DNA of 52,320 bases from assembly GCF_001310975.1 (NCBI RefSeq), contig NZ_BAZY01000014.1, positions 1 to 52,320 on the forward strand, in the 5' to 3' direction. The notes beneath the pieces were generated by a model that had not been told where the DNA came from, made no database searches, and saw only the letters and a program-made list of their open reading frames with translations. Numbering within the stretch: the stretch's first letter is position 1; each line of letters starts with the position of its first letter. The position numbers and the translations under genes were made by a program. This DNA is from Thermoanaerobacter thermocopriae JCM 7501 (lineage in GTDB: Bacteria; Bacillota; Thermoanaerobacteria; Thermoanaerobacterales; Thermoanaerobacteraceae). Of the stretch, positions 33,353-43,155 are shown in pieces.

Positions 33353-34441
33353 ATGCATAAATTTGGTTTTATAATACATCCTATAGAGTACGAAGATGTA
33401 AGCCGCAAGTTTAAAATAATGGAGAAATTTCCTAGAAGAGTTGTGGAAGGTTTTACAAGACTTCTTCCACCTATGAAAGTTTCCGAAATAACAGGGGTTA
33501 AAAGCAAATATGCTGAGACAGAAGGTTGGTTTGTAGCGGTTCCTTTGACCTCTGAACAAATGTTAAAATTGCCTGAGACTTATGTTTTAAATAAAATAAT
33601 AAAAGCGGTAAAAATTGCAGAAGATTTAGGAGCTGAAATTGTAGGCTTGGGGGCTATGACCTCTGTTGTAGGAGATGCAGGGATAACAATTGCTAAAAAT
33701 TCAAACATTGCTGTAACTACCGGCAACAGTTATACAGTCGCTACAGCAATAGAAGGAGCGGTAAAAGCAGCAGAGATGATGGGTAAAGATGTAAGAGATT
33801 CTCATGTCGTTGTAATAGGAGCGACAGGCTCAATAGGCAAAGTCTGTGCAGAGATTTTATCTAAAGATGCAAAGTACATGACACTTGTAGCACGAAATAA
33901 AGAAAAATTGCAAAATTTTAGAGACTATCTATTAACAAAAACGGGCATGTCTGCTCATATCACTTCAGATGTTAAAGAAGCCTTAGAAGACGCAGATATA
34001 ATAATTACTGTTACAAGTGCAGTAGATACGGTGATAAAGCCTGAATATCTAAAACCTGGGGCTGTTGTTTGCGATGTTGCAAGGCCTAGAGATGTGTCAA
34101 AGGAGGTTGCGGATAAAAGAGATGATGTTTTAGTTATAGAAGGGGGAGTAGTAGAGGTGCCTGGTGATGTAGACTTCCACTTTAACTTTGGTTTTCCACC
34201 CAAAACAAGTTATGCATGTATGGCAGAGACGATGATTCTTGCTATGGAAGGACGAATTGAGAATTATTCTTTGGGACGTGATTTAACTGTAGAACAAGTG
34301 GATGAGATATCAAAACTTGCTAAAAAGCATGGGTTTAAATTAGCGGGATTTAGAAGTTTTGAGCGAGAGGTTACAATGGAAAAGATAGAATCTGTGAGAA
34401 AAAACGCTAAAAAGAGATTACAAGAATGGAATTTTGCATAA
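33353..34441 (+). CDS. Predicted NAD(P)-dependent dehydrogenase (COG5322-like)
   Basis: A 362-residue protein with a Rossmann motif VVVIGATGSIGKVCAEIL in its middle, preceded by GLGAMTSVVGDAG and TTGNSYTVATAIEGAVKAAE and followed by ITVTSAVDTVIKPEYLKPGA. The organisation recalls COG5322, which includes the cyanobacterial acyl-ACP reductases and shikimate-dehydrogenase-like proteins. The substrate here is unknown. GGGAGG precedes the ATG, 13 bases after the previous gene. Confidence 0.72.
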   Translation: MHKFGFIIHPIEYEDVSRKFKIMEKFPRRVVEGFTRLLPPMKVSEITGVKSKYAETEGWFVAVPLTSEQMLKLPETYVLNKIIKAVKIAEDLGAEIVGLGAMTSVVGDAGITIAKNSNIAVTTGNSYTVATAIEGAVKAAEMMGKDVRDSHVVVIGATGSIGKVCAEILSKDAKYMTLVARNKEKLQNFRDYLLTKTGMSAHITSDVKEALEDADIIITVTSAVDTVIKPEYLKPGAVVCDVARPRDVSKEVADKRDDVLVIEGGVVEVPGDVDFHFNFGFPPKTSYACMAETMILAMEGRIENYSLGRDLTVEQVDEISKLAKKHGFKLAGFRSFEREVTMEKIESVRKNAKKRLQEWNFA

Positions 34442-34448
34442 TTTAGAC

Positions 34449-34523
34449 TTGACTTTATTTGTTAACTGATTTATAATAATCCTCATGGAAAATTACACAA
34501 GCACTGCTTTGCAGTGCTTGTGT
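34449..34523 (+). promoter_or_regulatory. greA promoter followed by a perfect 13-bp hairpin
   Basis: TTGACT (34449-34454) and TATAAT (34472-34477) with a 17-base spacer form a near-consensus promoter. A perfect 13-bp hairpin ACACAAGCACTGC-TTT-GCAGTGCTTGTGT (34495-34523) begins about 12 bases after the expected start. It lacks a long T run, so it is either the terminator of the upstream operon or a leader hairpin of greA. Confidence 0.6.
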
Positions 34524-34604
34524 ATTAATATTAACATAAATTTTATTATTGCCACATATGAATAAAATACAATTTTCAATATTTTATAAAAAGGAGAATC
34601 GTCT

Positions 34605-35077
34605 ATGAGCAAGCCTGTAATTTTAACTTATGAAGGACTCAAAAAGTTAGAGGAAGAATTAGAATATTTAAAGACAGTCAAAAGAGCTGAAGTAGCAGAA
34701 AAGATAAAACAAGCGAGGGCATTTGGAGATTTAAGTGAAAACTCAGAATATGACGAAGCAAAAAATGAACAAGCGTTTATAGAAGGAAGAATAGCAACGT
34801 TAGAAGCCATGCTTAAAAATGCAAAGGTTATCGACGAAGAAGACATAAAGCTTGACCAGGTTAGCATTGGATGTACCGTAAAAGTGTATGATGAATCCTA
34901 TAATGAAGAAGTGGAGTATACAATTGTAGGTTCAGCAGAAGCAGATCCAATGAACAACAAAATATCTGACGAATCCCCCATAGGAAAGGCTTATTAGGCA
35001 AAAAAGTAGGAGATGTTGTCTCTGTTGAAGTTCCTGCCGGAATCATCAACTTAAAAATATTAGAAATACGCAAATAA
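34605..35077 (+). CDS. greA: Transcription elongation factor GreA, one apparent frameshift
   Basis: Stimulates cleavage of backtracked RNA in RNA polymerase. The N-terminal coiled coil includes [20 protein letters not shown] and the acidic tip [19 protein letters not shown]. The C-terminal domain has [20 protein letters not shown]. At 34991-34992 one T is missing; restoring it gives [17 protein letters not shown] and a 157-residue protein, normal length. AAAAAGGAG precedes the ATG. Confidence 0.94.
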
Positions 35078-35096
35078 AGGGTGATGGAGGTATAAT

Positions 35097-36594
<1,498 letters not shown>

Positions 36595-36595
<1 letters not shown>

Positions 36596-36630
36596 AAAAG
36601 CAGTCGAAAGACTGCTTTTTAACTTTTTTG
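36595..36630 (+). terminator. Rho-independent terminator after lysS
   Basis: Perfect 11-bp stem AAAAAGCAGTC-GAAA-GACTGCTTTTT, followed by AACTTTTTTG. Confidence 0.9.
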
Positions 36631-36702
36631 TGAAGACTGGCTTTTTGGAGATAAAAATAATATAATATAGTTGTCAATTTTCTAGACAAAGGGGTATCGT
36701 AT

Positions 36703-37268
36703 ATGATAGATAAAGAAAAAATTAAAAAAGCGGTAAGAGACATACTTGAAGCCATAGGTGAAAACCCGGATAGGGAGGGGCTCCTTGAGACTCCTGATAG
36801 GGTTGCAAGGATGTATGAGGAAATTTTTGCTGGGCTTCATACGAATGTAAAAGACGTTATAAAGATTTTTCAAGAGGATGAACATCAAGAAATAATACTT
36901 GTAAAAGATATTCCCCTTTATTCTATGTGCGAACACCATCTCTTGCCTTTTATAGGAGTTGCCCATGTAGCGTATTTGCCTAGAAAGGGTAGAATTTTAG
37001 GCCTTTCCAAATTAGCTCGAATAGTAGATATTTTGGCAAAAAGGCCACAGCTTCAAGAGAGGTTGACAAGTGAAATTGCAGATACCATAATGGAGGCTGT
37101 GAATCCTTTAGGTGTTGCTGTTGTCATTGAGGCGGAGCATCTGTGCATGACAATGAGAGGTGTCAAAAAACCAGGTCCAAGACTGTTACTTCTGCTTTGA
37201 GAGGAATATTCAGAACAGATCAAAAGTCTCGAGCAGAAGTCATGTCTTTAATCAATTCTAAAAAATAA
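36703..37268 (+). CDS. folE: GTP cyclohydrolase I, one apparent frameshift
   Basis: Makes 7,8-dihydroneopterin triphosphate from GTP, the first step of folate synthesis. It has the zinc Cys and His in [31 protein letters not shown], and [13 protein letters not shown]. One T is missing at 37176; restoring it gives [15 protein letters not shown] and a 188-residue protein, normal length. It is first of a folE-folP-folK-PTPS cluster. A TATAAT at about 36661 may be part of its promoter. Confidence 0.94.
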
Positions 37269-37280
37269 GGGAGGTAAACT

Positions 37281-38092
37281 ATGCTATTTAGGTGTAGGGA
37301 TAAAAGCTTGGAGATTGGAAAAAGAACTTACATAATGGGAATATTAAATATGACTCCTGATTCTTTTTCAGATGGGGGAAAATATAATACTTTCGAAAAA
37401 GGCTTAGAAAGAGCTCTTCAAATGATAGAAGAAGGAGCTGACATAATAGATGTAGGTGGAGAGTCTACAAGGCCGGGATATACTCCAGTGGATGAAGAAG
37501 AAGAAATGAGAAGAGTTATACCTATCATTGAAAAGCTTTCAAAAATTTCAAATGTTATTATATCTGTGGATACTATGAAATCGAATGTGGCGCTTCGAGC
37601 TTTAGAAGCAGGTGCTCACATAGTAAATGATGTATGGGGACTTCAAAGGGACCCCCAAATGGCGGAAGTAGTTGCAAAATACCATGCAGGCGTAATAATG
37701 ATGCATAACAGCAATGTAGCAGAATATGAAGATGTTGTTAAGGATATAGTAAAATTTTTACAAAAAAGCATAGAAATAGGAGAAAAAGCAGGAATTGATA
37801 AATCTCAAATGGTAGTAGACCCAGGGATAGTTTTGGAAAAACTTTAGATCATAATCTTGAGGTCATGAATCGATTGGAAGAATTAAAAGTTTTAGGACTT
37901 CCTGTACTTTTAGGCACTTCAAGAAAATCAATGATTGGAAAAGTTTTAAACTTAGATGTAGAGGATAGATTGGAAGGGACTGCTGCAACAGTTGCTGTTG
38001 GGATTGTAAAAGGGGTTGATATTGTACGTGTTCACGATGTAAAGCAGATGGTAAGAGTTGCTAAAATGACTGATGCGATGGTGAGAAGATGA
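37281..38092 (+). CDS. folP: Dihydropteroate synthase, one apparent frameshift
   Basis: Joins p-aminobenzoate to hydroxymethyl-dihydropterin pyrophosphate; the target of sulfonamides. Motifs: MGILNMTPDSFSDGG, DVGGESTRPGYTP, VNDVWGLQ, and LLGTSRKSMIGKVL. One G is missing at 37830 (expected DPGIGFGKTLDHN). The restored length of 270 residues is that of the short form; the N-terminal extension seen in long anaerobe FolPs is absent here and resembles the separate gene at 23277. It overlaps folK by 4 bases. Confidence 0.94.
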
Positions 38093-38589
38093 GTAAAGTA
38101 TATTTATCTTTAGGTTCTAATTTAGGAGATAGGGAAGAAAATTTAAAAAGAGCCGTTTTTGAGTTAGAACACTGGGAAGGCATAATTTTAAAGAAGCTTT
38201 CTCCTATTTATGAAACAAAACCTGTAGGATATTTAAACCAGGATATGTTTTTAAATATTGCAGTTAAAGTCGAGACAAACATTAAGCCTTATAACTTACT
38301 AAAAGTTGTAAATGAAATTGAAAAAAAGTTAAAAAGAGAAAGACTCATAAGGTGGGGTCCAAGGACTATTGATATTGACATACTGTTGTACGATGATATT
38401 GAATTGAAGGATGAAGTGCTGACTATTCCTCATCCGAGAATGTGGGAGAGAGCTTTTGTCTTGATTCCTCTTTCAGATATAAACCCTTTTATAAAAAGAG
38501 GGGATGTGTATATCAAGGATTTAATTGAGAAGTGTCCTGATAAAGAAGGAGTTAAGCTTTATAAAGAGAATTGGTACAATGGGGTGTAA
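38089..38589 (+). CDS. folK: HPPK, 6-hydroxymethyl-7,8-dihydropterin pyrophosphokinase
   Basis: Transfers pyrophosphate from ATP to hydroxymethyl-dihydropterin. The 166 residues include YLSLGSNLGDREENLKRAV, PVGYLNQDMFLNIAVKVET, and the signature RWGPRTIDIDILLYDD. The usual FolB gene, which often sits between folP and folK or is fused to folK, is absent: folP runs directly into folK with an ATGA overlap. Confidence 0.95.
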   Translation: MSKVYLSLGSNLGDREENLKRAVFELEHWEGIILKKLSPIYETKPVGYLNQDMFLNIAVKVETNIKPYNLLKVVNEIEKKLKRERLIRWGPRTIDIDILLYDDIELKDEVLTIPHPRMWERAFVLIPLSDINPFIKRGDVYIKDLIEKCPDKEGVKLYKENWYNGV

Positions 38590-38592
38590 AAA

Positions 38593-38961
38593 ATGAAAGT
38601 GACAAAAATTTTTACTTTTGACAGTGCCCACAATCTTGTAAATTACAATGGGAAGTGTGAGGAGCTTCACGGCCATACCTATAAGCTGGAAGTTACAGTT
38701 GAGGGGAAGCCTGACGGAGAAGGAATGGTAATAGATTTTGTGAAGCTTAAAGAAATAGTAAATGAGAAAGTTGTAAAAAAGCTTGACCATAAGTATTTAA
38801 ATGAAGTTTTAGGATTTAACACTACTTGTGAAAATATTCTTTTGTGGATATGGAAAGAATTGGAGCCTCTGTTTAAAGGAGATAACTATCATCTTTATAA
38901 ATTGAGATTATGGGAAACCCCTACAAGTTTTGCAGAAATTACTGAAAAAGATTTAGTATGA
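38593..38961 (+). CDS. PTPS/QueD family protein, likely dual-function PTPS-I/III
   Basis: A 122-residue tunnel-fold enzyme acting on dihydroneopterin triphosphate. Zinc His residues are in FDSAHNL and HGH, and the signature is CEELHGH. That fits the CExxHGH pattern which, from memory, marks enzymes active both as 6-carboxytetrahydropterin synthase (queuosine) and as the PTPS-III bypass of FolB (folate). Further motifs are GMVIDFVKLKEIV, LDHKYLN and the C-terminal LWETPTSFAEI. The gene lies 3 bases after folK in a cluster without folB, which fits the bypass role. A pure QueD is the alternative. Confidence 0.8.
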   Translation: MKVTKIFTFDSAHNLVNYNGKCEELHGHTYKLEVTVEGKPDGEGMVIDFVKLKEIVNEKVVKKLDHKYLNEVLGFNTTCENILLWIWKELEPLFKGDNYHLYKLRLWETPTSFAEITEKDLV

Positions 38962-38971
38962 GGTTTTTAAA

Positions 38972-39664
38972 ATGGTGATTACAAATCCAATTGTTTACGG
39001 GAAATTCATAAAGAGAATCAATAGATTTGAAGCTTATGTAGAGTTAAATAGCGGAGAAAAGACTTTAGTACATGTGCCTAATACGGGAAGGTGTAAAGAG
39101 ATATTTGTTCCGGGAGCAGAGGTTATCCTTGAAGTAAGAGATAGGCAAGGCAGAAAAACGCCCTACGAGTTGGCTTTTGCTTATAAGGGGAAAAGACTTA
39201 TATCTATTGATTCACAAGTGCCTAATAAAGTAGTTTTAGAAAGCATAAAAATGGGACTTATCGATGAATTTAAAGGTTATGACATTGTAGAAAAAGAGAA
39301 AACTTTTGGCAACAGTAAATTTGATATAAAACTTACAAAAGGAAAAGAGATATGTTATGTTGAAGTCAAAGGAGTAACTTTGGAAGTAGAAGGTATTGCA
39401 AAATTTCCTGATGCCCCCACAGAAAGAGGTAGAAAGCATTTAAAGGAGCTCATAAAAGTCAAAGAAGAAGGAATGAGGGCGGCAGTTGTTTTTTTAATTC
39501 AAATGGATGACATCAAATACTTTACTCCAAATGACGAACAGGACCCTCAATTTGGACAATTTTTAAGAGAAGCTGTTATGAAAGGCGTAGAAGTTTATGC
39601 CTATACTTGCAATGTGGGAGAAAATTTTATCAACCTAAAAAACAGGGTACAGGTAGTGCTGTAG
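38972..39664 (+). CDS. sfsA: DNA/RNA nuclease SfsA family protein
   Basis: A 230-residue protein with the family motifs VHVPNTGRCKEIFVPGAEV, SQVPNKVVLESIKMG, FDIKLTKGKEICYVEVKGVT (a nuclease-like core with D, E and K) and FPDAPTERGRKHLKEL. First linked to sugar fermentation in E. coli; nuclease activity is reported for the family. It closes the folate cluster and is followed by a strong terminator. Confidence 0.92.
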   Translation: MVITNPIVYGKFIKRINRFEAYVELNSGEKTLVHVPNTGRCKEIFVPGAEVILEVRDRQGRKTPYELAFAYKGKRLISIDSQVPNKVVLESIKMGLIDEFKGYDIVEKEKTFGNSKFDIKLTKGKEICYVEVKGVTLEVEGIAKFPDAPTERGRKHLKELIKVKEEGMRAAVVFLIQMDDIKYFTPNDEQDPQFGQFLREAVMKGVEVYAYTCNVGENFINLKNRVQVVL

Positions 39665-39675
39665 CCCTGTTTTTT
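39637..39675 (+). terminator. Rho-independent terminator after sfsA
   Basis: AAAAAACAGGG-TACAG / CTGTA-G-CCCTGTTTTTT form a 16-bp stem with one bulge, including the sfsA stop codon. Confidence 0.85.
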
Positions 39676-39683
39676 ACCTGCTT

Positions 39684-40430
39684 TTAATAAAATCTTATTA
39701 AGCCATTAAACACGGCCTGAGCTACTTTTTCTATGTAATCTACATCCCTCAAATGAGCATCGTCTATCCCAACATCTTCCATTGCTGGCACAATACCCAC
39801 AGGAATGATACTTCTTTTGTACTCAAATTTTTTTTGAAAAATTCCCAAGCTTGGAAGTTACAATTTTTCTTCCATTGCTTTGTTTATATGTTTAGCAAGC
39901 TTTAGAGAAGTTTCTTTTTGTTCCTCGCAGTATACCTTAAATCCACTTTCTTTTTTAGAAGACACTTCAGTGTAAAGGCTGATTAGAATTTTACAATCCA
40001 AATCTTTTAAATTTTTCTCTTGAGGGTCTTTTTCCCAGGTTATTTTGCTTTCTGCTCAGCAATTACTCAGCAGAAAATTTAACTTTTTTGCCCATTATTG
40101 GAATGTGCATTAAGAGTCCTGTAGGGTTTTTAGTTTTTTTACTAAAACCAGGATTTATTGTTATTTTTCTTCCTTTTAATACTTCTATGTCTACTTCTTA
40201 TCTACTCCTTTTGAGGCGCCAACGCAGTCAGCTTTATGTAAATCATTTGCATCAATTATTACAGCATCCACTCCTGTTTTTTCTTTTATCATGTCGCAAA
40301 CTTTGTCGGGGTCTTTGGGGCCTAAAACTACATACGTAGAAAAGCTTTTTTTGGACAACCCTTCAGGTAACTCAGAACAACAAACGCCTATTGTGGTTAT
40401 AAAAAATTACAAAAGCTATACTTTCAGTGG
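39684..40430 (-). pseudogene. Degraded amidase-like gene
   Basis: On the minus strand, consecutive frames encode recognisable pieces. From about 40380 down: ELPEGLSKKSFSTYVVLGPK, TGVDAVIIDANDLHKADCVG, then after a shift LKGRKITINPGFSKKTKNPT. After a second disruption near 40060 follows KILISLYTEVSSKKESGFKV. After an in-frame TAA comes IIPVGIVPAMEDVGIDDAHL and DVDYIEKVAQAVFNGLIRFY, ending at 39684. The last two parts resemble the Amidase_3 fold with parts lost. The first part I cannot place firmly. Near 40055-40075 the heptamer CTCAGCA is directly repeated 4 bases apart, perhaps a scar. No intact product is possible. Confidence 0.5.
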
Positions 40431-40468
40431 TGTCTGACAGCAGGGAATAAAATATAAAAGGGTAAGAG

Positions 40469-40897
40469 TTACTCAAAATTTTTCAAGAAAATAGAAATAT
40501 ACTTCAAAAAATTTTCAAAGTCACGCAGATTATTTTGTATGATGTTATATACTTCCAGATTACTTATATCGTCGTAAAAATGAACAATTCTATTGCGAAA
40601 TTTTGCCATAAGTTTATATGTATTGGCCGAGTCATAAGGTAATATATTGTGTTTAGTGAGAATTTCGAATGTATCAGCATATGTTTTTGGGGGTTCATAA
40701 TTTAGTCTTGATATAATGTGATTACCAATGTCGATCATTGCTTCTATTACAATTTGTAAATTGTATTTTGCAGAGTCATAATATTTAAAATCTGATGAAA
40801 ATTCATTATCTGTAAGTTTGGCAAGTTCGCTTAAATTTGTTAAAGCTTTTTTGATCACATTTATTTTTTTTATTATCTTATCTTTATCGATAGTCAT
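40469..40897 (-). CDS. HepT-like HEPN toxin (DUF86)
   Basis: A 142-residue all-helical HEPN protein. The RNase motif R-x4-H with following Tyr is seen in RNRIVHFYDD at about residues 106-115. It is encoded directly downstream of, and overlapping by 4 bases (ATGA), a minimal nucleotidyltransferase. This is the two-gene HepT-MntA toxin-antitoxin layout, in which the transferase silences HepT by adding AMP to a Tyr next to the active site. The target Tyr in HFY is present. Confidence 0.85.
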   Translation of the reverse strand: MTIDKDKIIKKINVIKKALTNLSELAKLTDNEFSSDFKYYDSAKYNLQIVIEAMIDIGNHIISRLNYEPPKTYADTFEILTKHNILPYDSANTYKLMAKFRNRIVHFYDDISNLEVYNIIQNNLRDFENFLKYISIFLKNFE

Positions 40898-41310
40898 TTT
40901 TTAACCAGTCCTTCCAAATAATCATCATAAAAGAATTTGAGGGTAATGCCATAATCTCCATAGTATTTAAAAACTTTTTCTTTAAAATCTGATAATTTTA
41001 CATAATTACTGCAATATAATAATTCTCCAGTATAAATGACGTGGTGTTGAAGGTTTAAAGGAGCTTTATTTAAGTTTATTATATCAATGTCATCTCTTTT
41101 GAATATTTCACTTATTTTAACTTCTAATGTAAGTTCTTCCTCCAATAAGACATTTTTGTTGTATAAAACTGCAAAATCAATATCACTGTTTTGGTTTTGA
41201 TATTCTGTGCCATAAGATCCAAAAAGGTAGAAAGCAATTATATTGGGGTTATCAGACAAATATGATTTCAATTTTTCTAATTCTTTACTAATACTACTCA
41301 AATCTCTCAT
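40894..41310 (-). CDS. MntA-like nucleotidyltransferase antitoxin
   Basis: A 138-residue protein with the minimal nucleotidyltransferase motif FYLFGSYGTEYQNQNSDIDF, i.e. GS followed by DxD after a short gap, at about residues 30-47. In known MntA-HepT pairs this enzyme AMPylates and inactivates the HEPN toxin. It comes first in the operon. The two genes lie between decayed genes, consistent with an acquired module. Confidence 0.85.
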   Translation of the reverse strand: MRDLSSISKELEKLKSYLSDNPNIIAFYLFGSYGTEYQNQNSDIDFAVLYNKNVLLEEELTLEVKISEIFKRDDIDIINLNKAPLNLQHHVIYTGELLYCSNYVKLSDFKEKVFKYYGDYGITLKFFYDDYLEGLVKK

Positions 41311-41475
41311 TGTTATTAACCCTCACCTTATTAATAAATATTTTTAATCTTTATTTATTATATCACACTAAGATGAACCAAACAGAGCTAGTAGTCAGCA
41401 TAGGACATACAACCTTGCCTGTTCCTATTATACATGAGAAAATCATCACTGAACGTTTTTTGCTAAGATTTGCTA

Positions 41476-41939
41476 TTATGTGGTCAGCTCTATATTATAA
41501 ATTTTCCTGCAACTTTCTATCACCATTTTCTTTAATTTTTCATGACCACATATTTCTAAAAGATATAAAGCCTTTAAAAGAGAGTCCATGTAATTTTCTC
41601 TATTAAGCTTAAATTCGGCAATTCCTTTTCTAAAGTATAAAAGTGCCAAGCCATTTAAAGTCTTGTTTTCTGCACAAGTTTTAATACCTTCTTCTGCGTA
41701 GTAAAGCGCCTTATCATATATGGAAGCCAGGTGATACGTATAGGAGAGATTGTAATATACCCTAACCCTTTCTTCTACATTGTCTTTCTCCAGTGCTTCT
41801 AAGCAGAAAAGGAGCATTTCTATACATTTTTCATATGATTCTTTTTCTCTTAGTATAATAGCCATATTCATTAAAATTCTAACTTCCATTTTTTTAATTC
41901 ATTTCCAAAAGCCTCTAAATCATAATAGAATCCATCCAT
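41476..41939 (-). pseudogene. HTH-TPR regulator with its middle deleted
   Basis: On the minus strand an ATG at 41939 opens MDGFYYDLEAFGNELKK, the usual first residues of a clostridial HTH regulator. Within the next codons the sequence jumps to MEVRILMNMAIILREKESYE and runs in TPR-like helices (RVYYNLSYTYHLASIYDKAL, GLALLYFRKGIAEFKLNRE) to the stop at 41476. The DNA-binding domain and most TPR repeats are gone, and a one-base shift also separates the two ends. It is divergent from the small peptide gene, so it was probably its regulator. Confidence 0.6.
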
Positions 41940-41951
41940 TTTTTACACACC

Positions 41952-41998
41952 ACCCAGAATCAATTCGGGTTGAAATTGTTTAATTTACCATATATTAT
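41952..41998 (+). promoter_or_regulatory. Promoter of the small peptide gene with palindromic site
   Basis: TTGAAA (41970-41975) and TATTAT (41993-41998) are 17 bases apart. An imperfect palindrome ACCC-A-GAAT-CA-ATTC-GGGT lies just upstream (41952-41970) and touches the -35 box, a plausible site for the divergent HTH regulator. Confidence 0.5.
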
Positions 41999-42038
41999 AT
42001 AGGTAAGAAAAGGAAAAGTAAAGGGAGTAGAGAGAGAC

Positions 42039-42186
42039 ATGAAGAAAAAAATTATTAATTATTTTTTCCATAGTTACTCTTTTACTGCATTCATGGTGTT
42101 TTAGTGTGATGGGAAGTGTCGAAAGTATAGGACCAATGGGAGAAAAGGATATAATAGATTGGCATTGTCTGGTTGTAGATAAGTAA
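42039..42186 (+). CDS. Small secreted peptide, one apparent frameshift
   Basis: The ATG at 42039 opens MKKKIIN and the frame then closes after 21 codons. If one T is removed from the run at 42062-42067, it continues as IFSIVTLLLHSWCFSVMGSV and ends with IIDWHCLVVDK at 42184. That is a 48-residue product with basic start, hydrophobic core and a short polar tail with a Cys. The layout is that of an exported signalling or precursor peptide next to an HTH-TPR (RRNPP-like) regulator. The repair is inference. Confidence 0.4.
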
Positions 42187-42239
42187 AAAGATGCAAAGCA
42201 AGAATAGATTTCAAGCAGGCTGAAGGCACATTTTAAAAC

Positions 42240-42263
42240 TTTTATGTAAAAAGTTACATAAAA
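42240..42263 (+). terminator. Hairpin between the small peptide and maturase genes
   Basis: Perfect 10-bp stem TTTTATGTAA-AAAG-TTACATAAAA, 22 bases before the maturase ATG. AT-rich, so a weak terminator or attenuator. Confidence 0.5.
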
Positions 42264-42285
42264 ATTCTTTAAGGGGAGAGAGAAA

Positions 42286-43130
42286 ATGAAACCGTCTAGA
42301 TATAACTTTTTCTTTGACTTTCCTGAAGAACCGGAGAAAATAGTAGCTTATAATTCAAGAACAGGAGCAAGTGGAACAATTTAAGAACCTGCGATTATCA
42401 TTTATACAAATAACATTAGACGGTCCTCAGGATGTACACGATAAAAGAGACGTCCTTTAAAAAGTGGGCAGGGAACTTTTGAAAAGATACTAACTAACAT
42501 AGAAGAAAATATTGATATAATGCCAAATGTTTCTTTGAGGATAAACGTAGACAAAGAAAACGTAAGCAGAGTTAATGAGATATTAGATGAGTTAGAAATA
42601 AGAGGATTAAAAAATAGACTTAGCGTTTATTTGGGATATGTAGAACCTACAAATGCTTGTTATGTACCAAATAAATGCCTATCTATGCATGAATATTCTA
42701 AGGTTACTTATATGTTTGAAAAAGTGTTAAAAGAAAGAGGTTTTTTAAATAATTTAATGCATAAGTACCCCTATTTAAGATACAATTTTTGTGGAGCAGA
42801 CAGGGTAAATTCAATGGTGATAGACCCGGAAGGATACATATATAAGTGCTGGTCTGATATAGGGATGGAAGAGTATAAAGTAGGGAATATATTGGACGAC
42901 AAGTCTTAGTTTCTTTAAACATTGATAAGTATATGGAGTATCTTCTTTATGATCCTACGATGGACGAAATGTGTATTGATTGCAAACTACTGCCAATTTG
43001 TATGGGAGGGTGTCCAAGGAGGAGAATAGAAAGAATGCCAGAAAGATGTGGAGATTATAAATATGTTTTAGAAGAGTATTTGAAGGATATAGCAAAAGAG
43101 CTATTAGAGAAAAAACAGGAAAAGGTTTAA
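42286..43130 (+). pseudogene. Radical SAM/SPASM peptide maturase lacking its catalytic core
   Basis: The ATG at 42286 (after AAGGGGAGAG) encodes MKPSRYNFFFDFPEEPEKIV and AYNSRTGASG, the usual N-terminus of clostridial peptide maturases. The next readable part, in another frame, is KNLRLSFIQITLDGPQDVHD from mid-protein. So roughly 150 residues with the CxxxCxxC cluster motif are missing. Further shifts occur near 42450 and 42905. The SPASM end remains: NFCGADRVNSMVIDPEGYIY with KCW, then CIDCKLLPICMGGCPRR. It would have crosslinked the Cys-rich peptide encoded at 43214. It cannot be active as written. Confidence 0.7.
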
Positions 43131-43155
43131 AGCATGATGTTTTAGGGGATTAATC

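Noticed and set aside
40088..40339. An 83-codon plus-strand frame in the sfsA-HepT gap
   Set aside because: It is the shadow of the minus-strand amidase-like pseudogene, whose pieces show clear family-like sequence.
41310..41606. A plus-strand frame between MntA and the regulator remnant
   Set aside because: It runs over the opposite strand of the TPR remnant, and 41311-41475 alone shows no recognisable gene.
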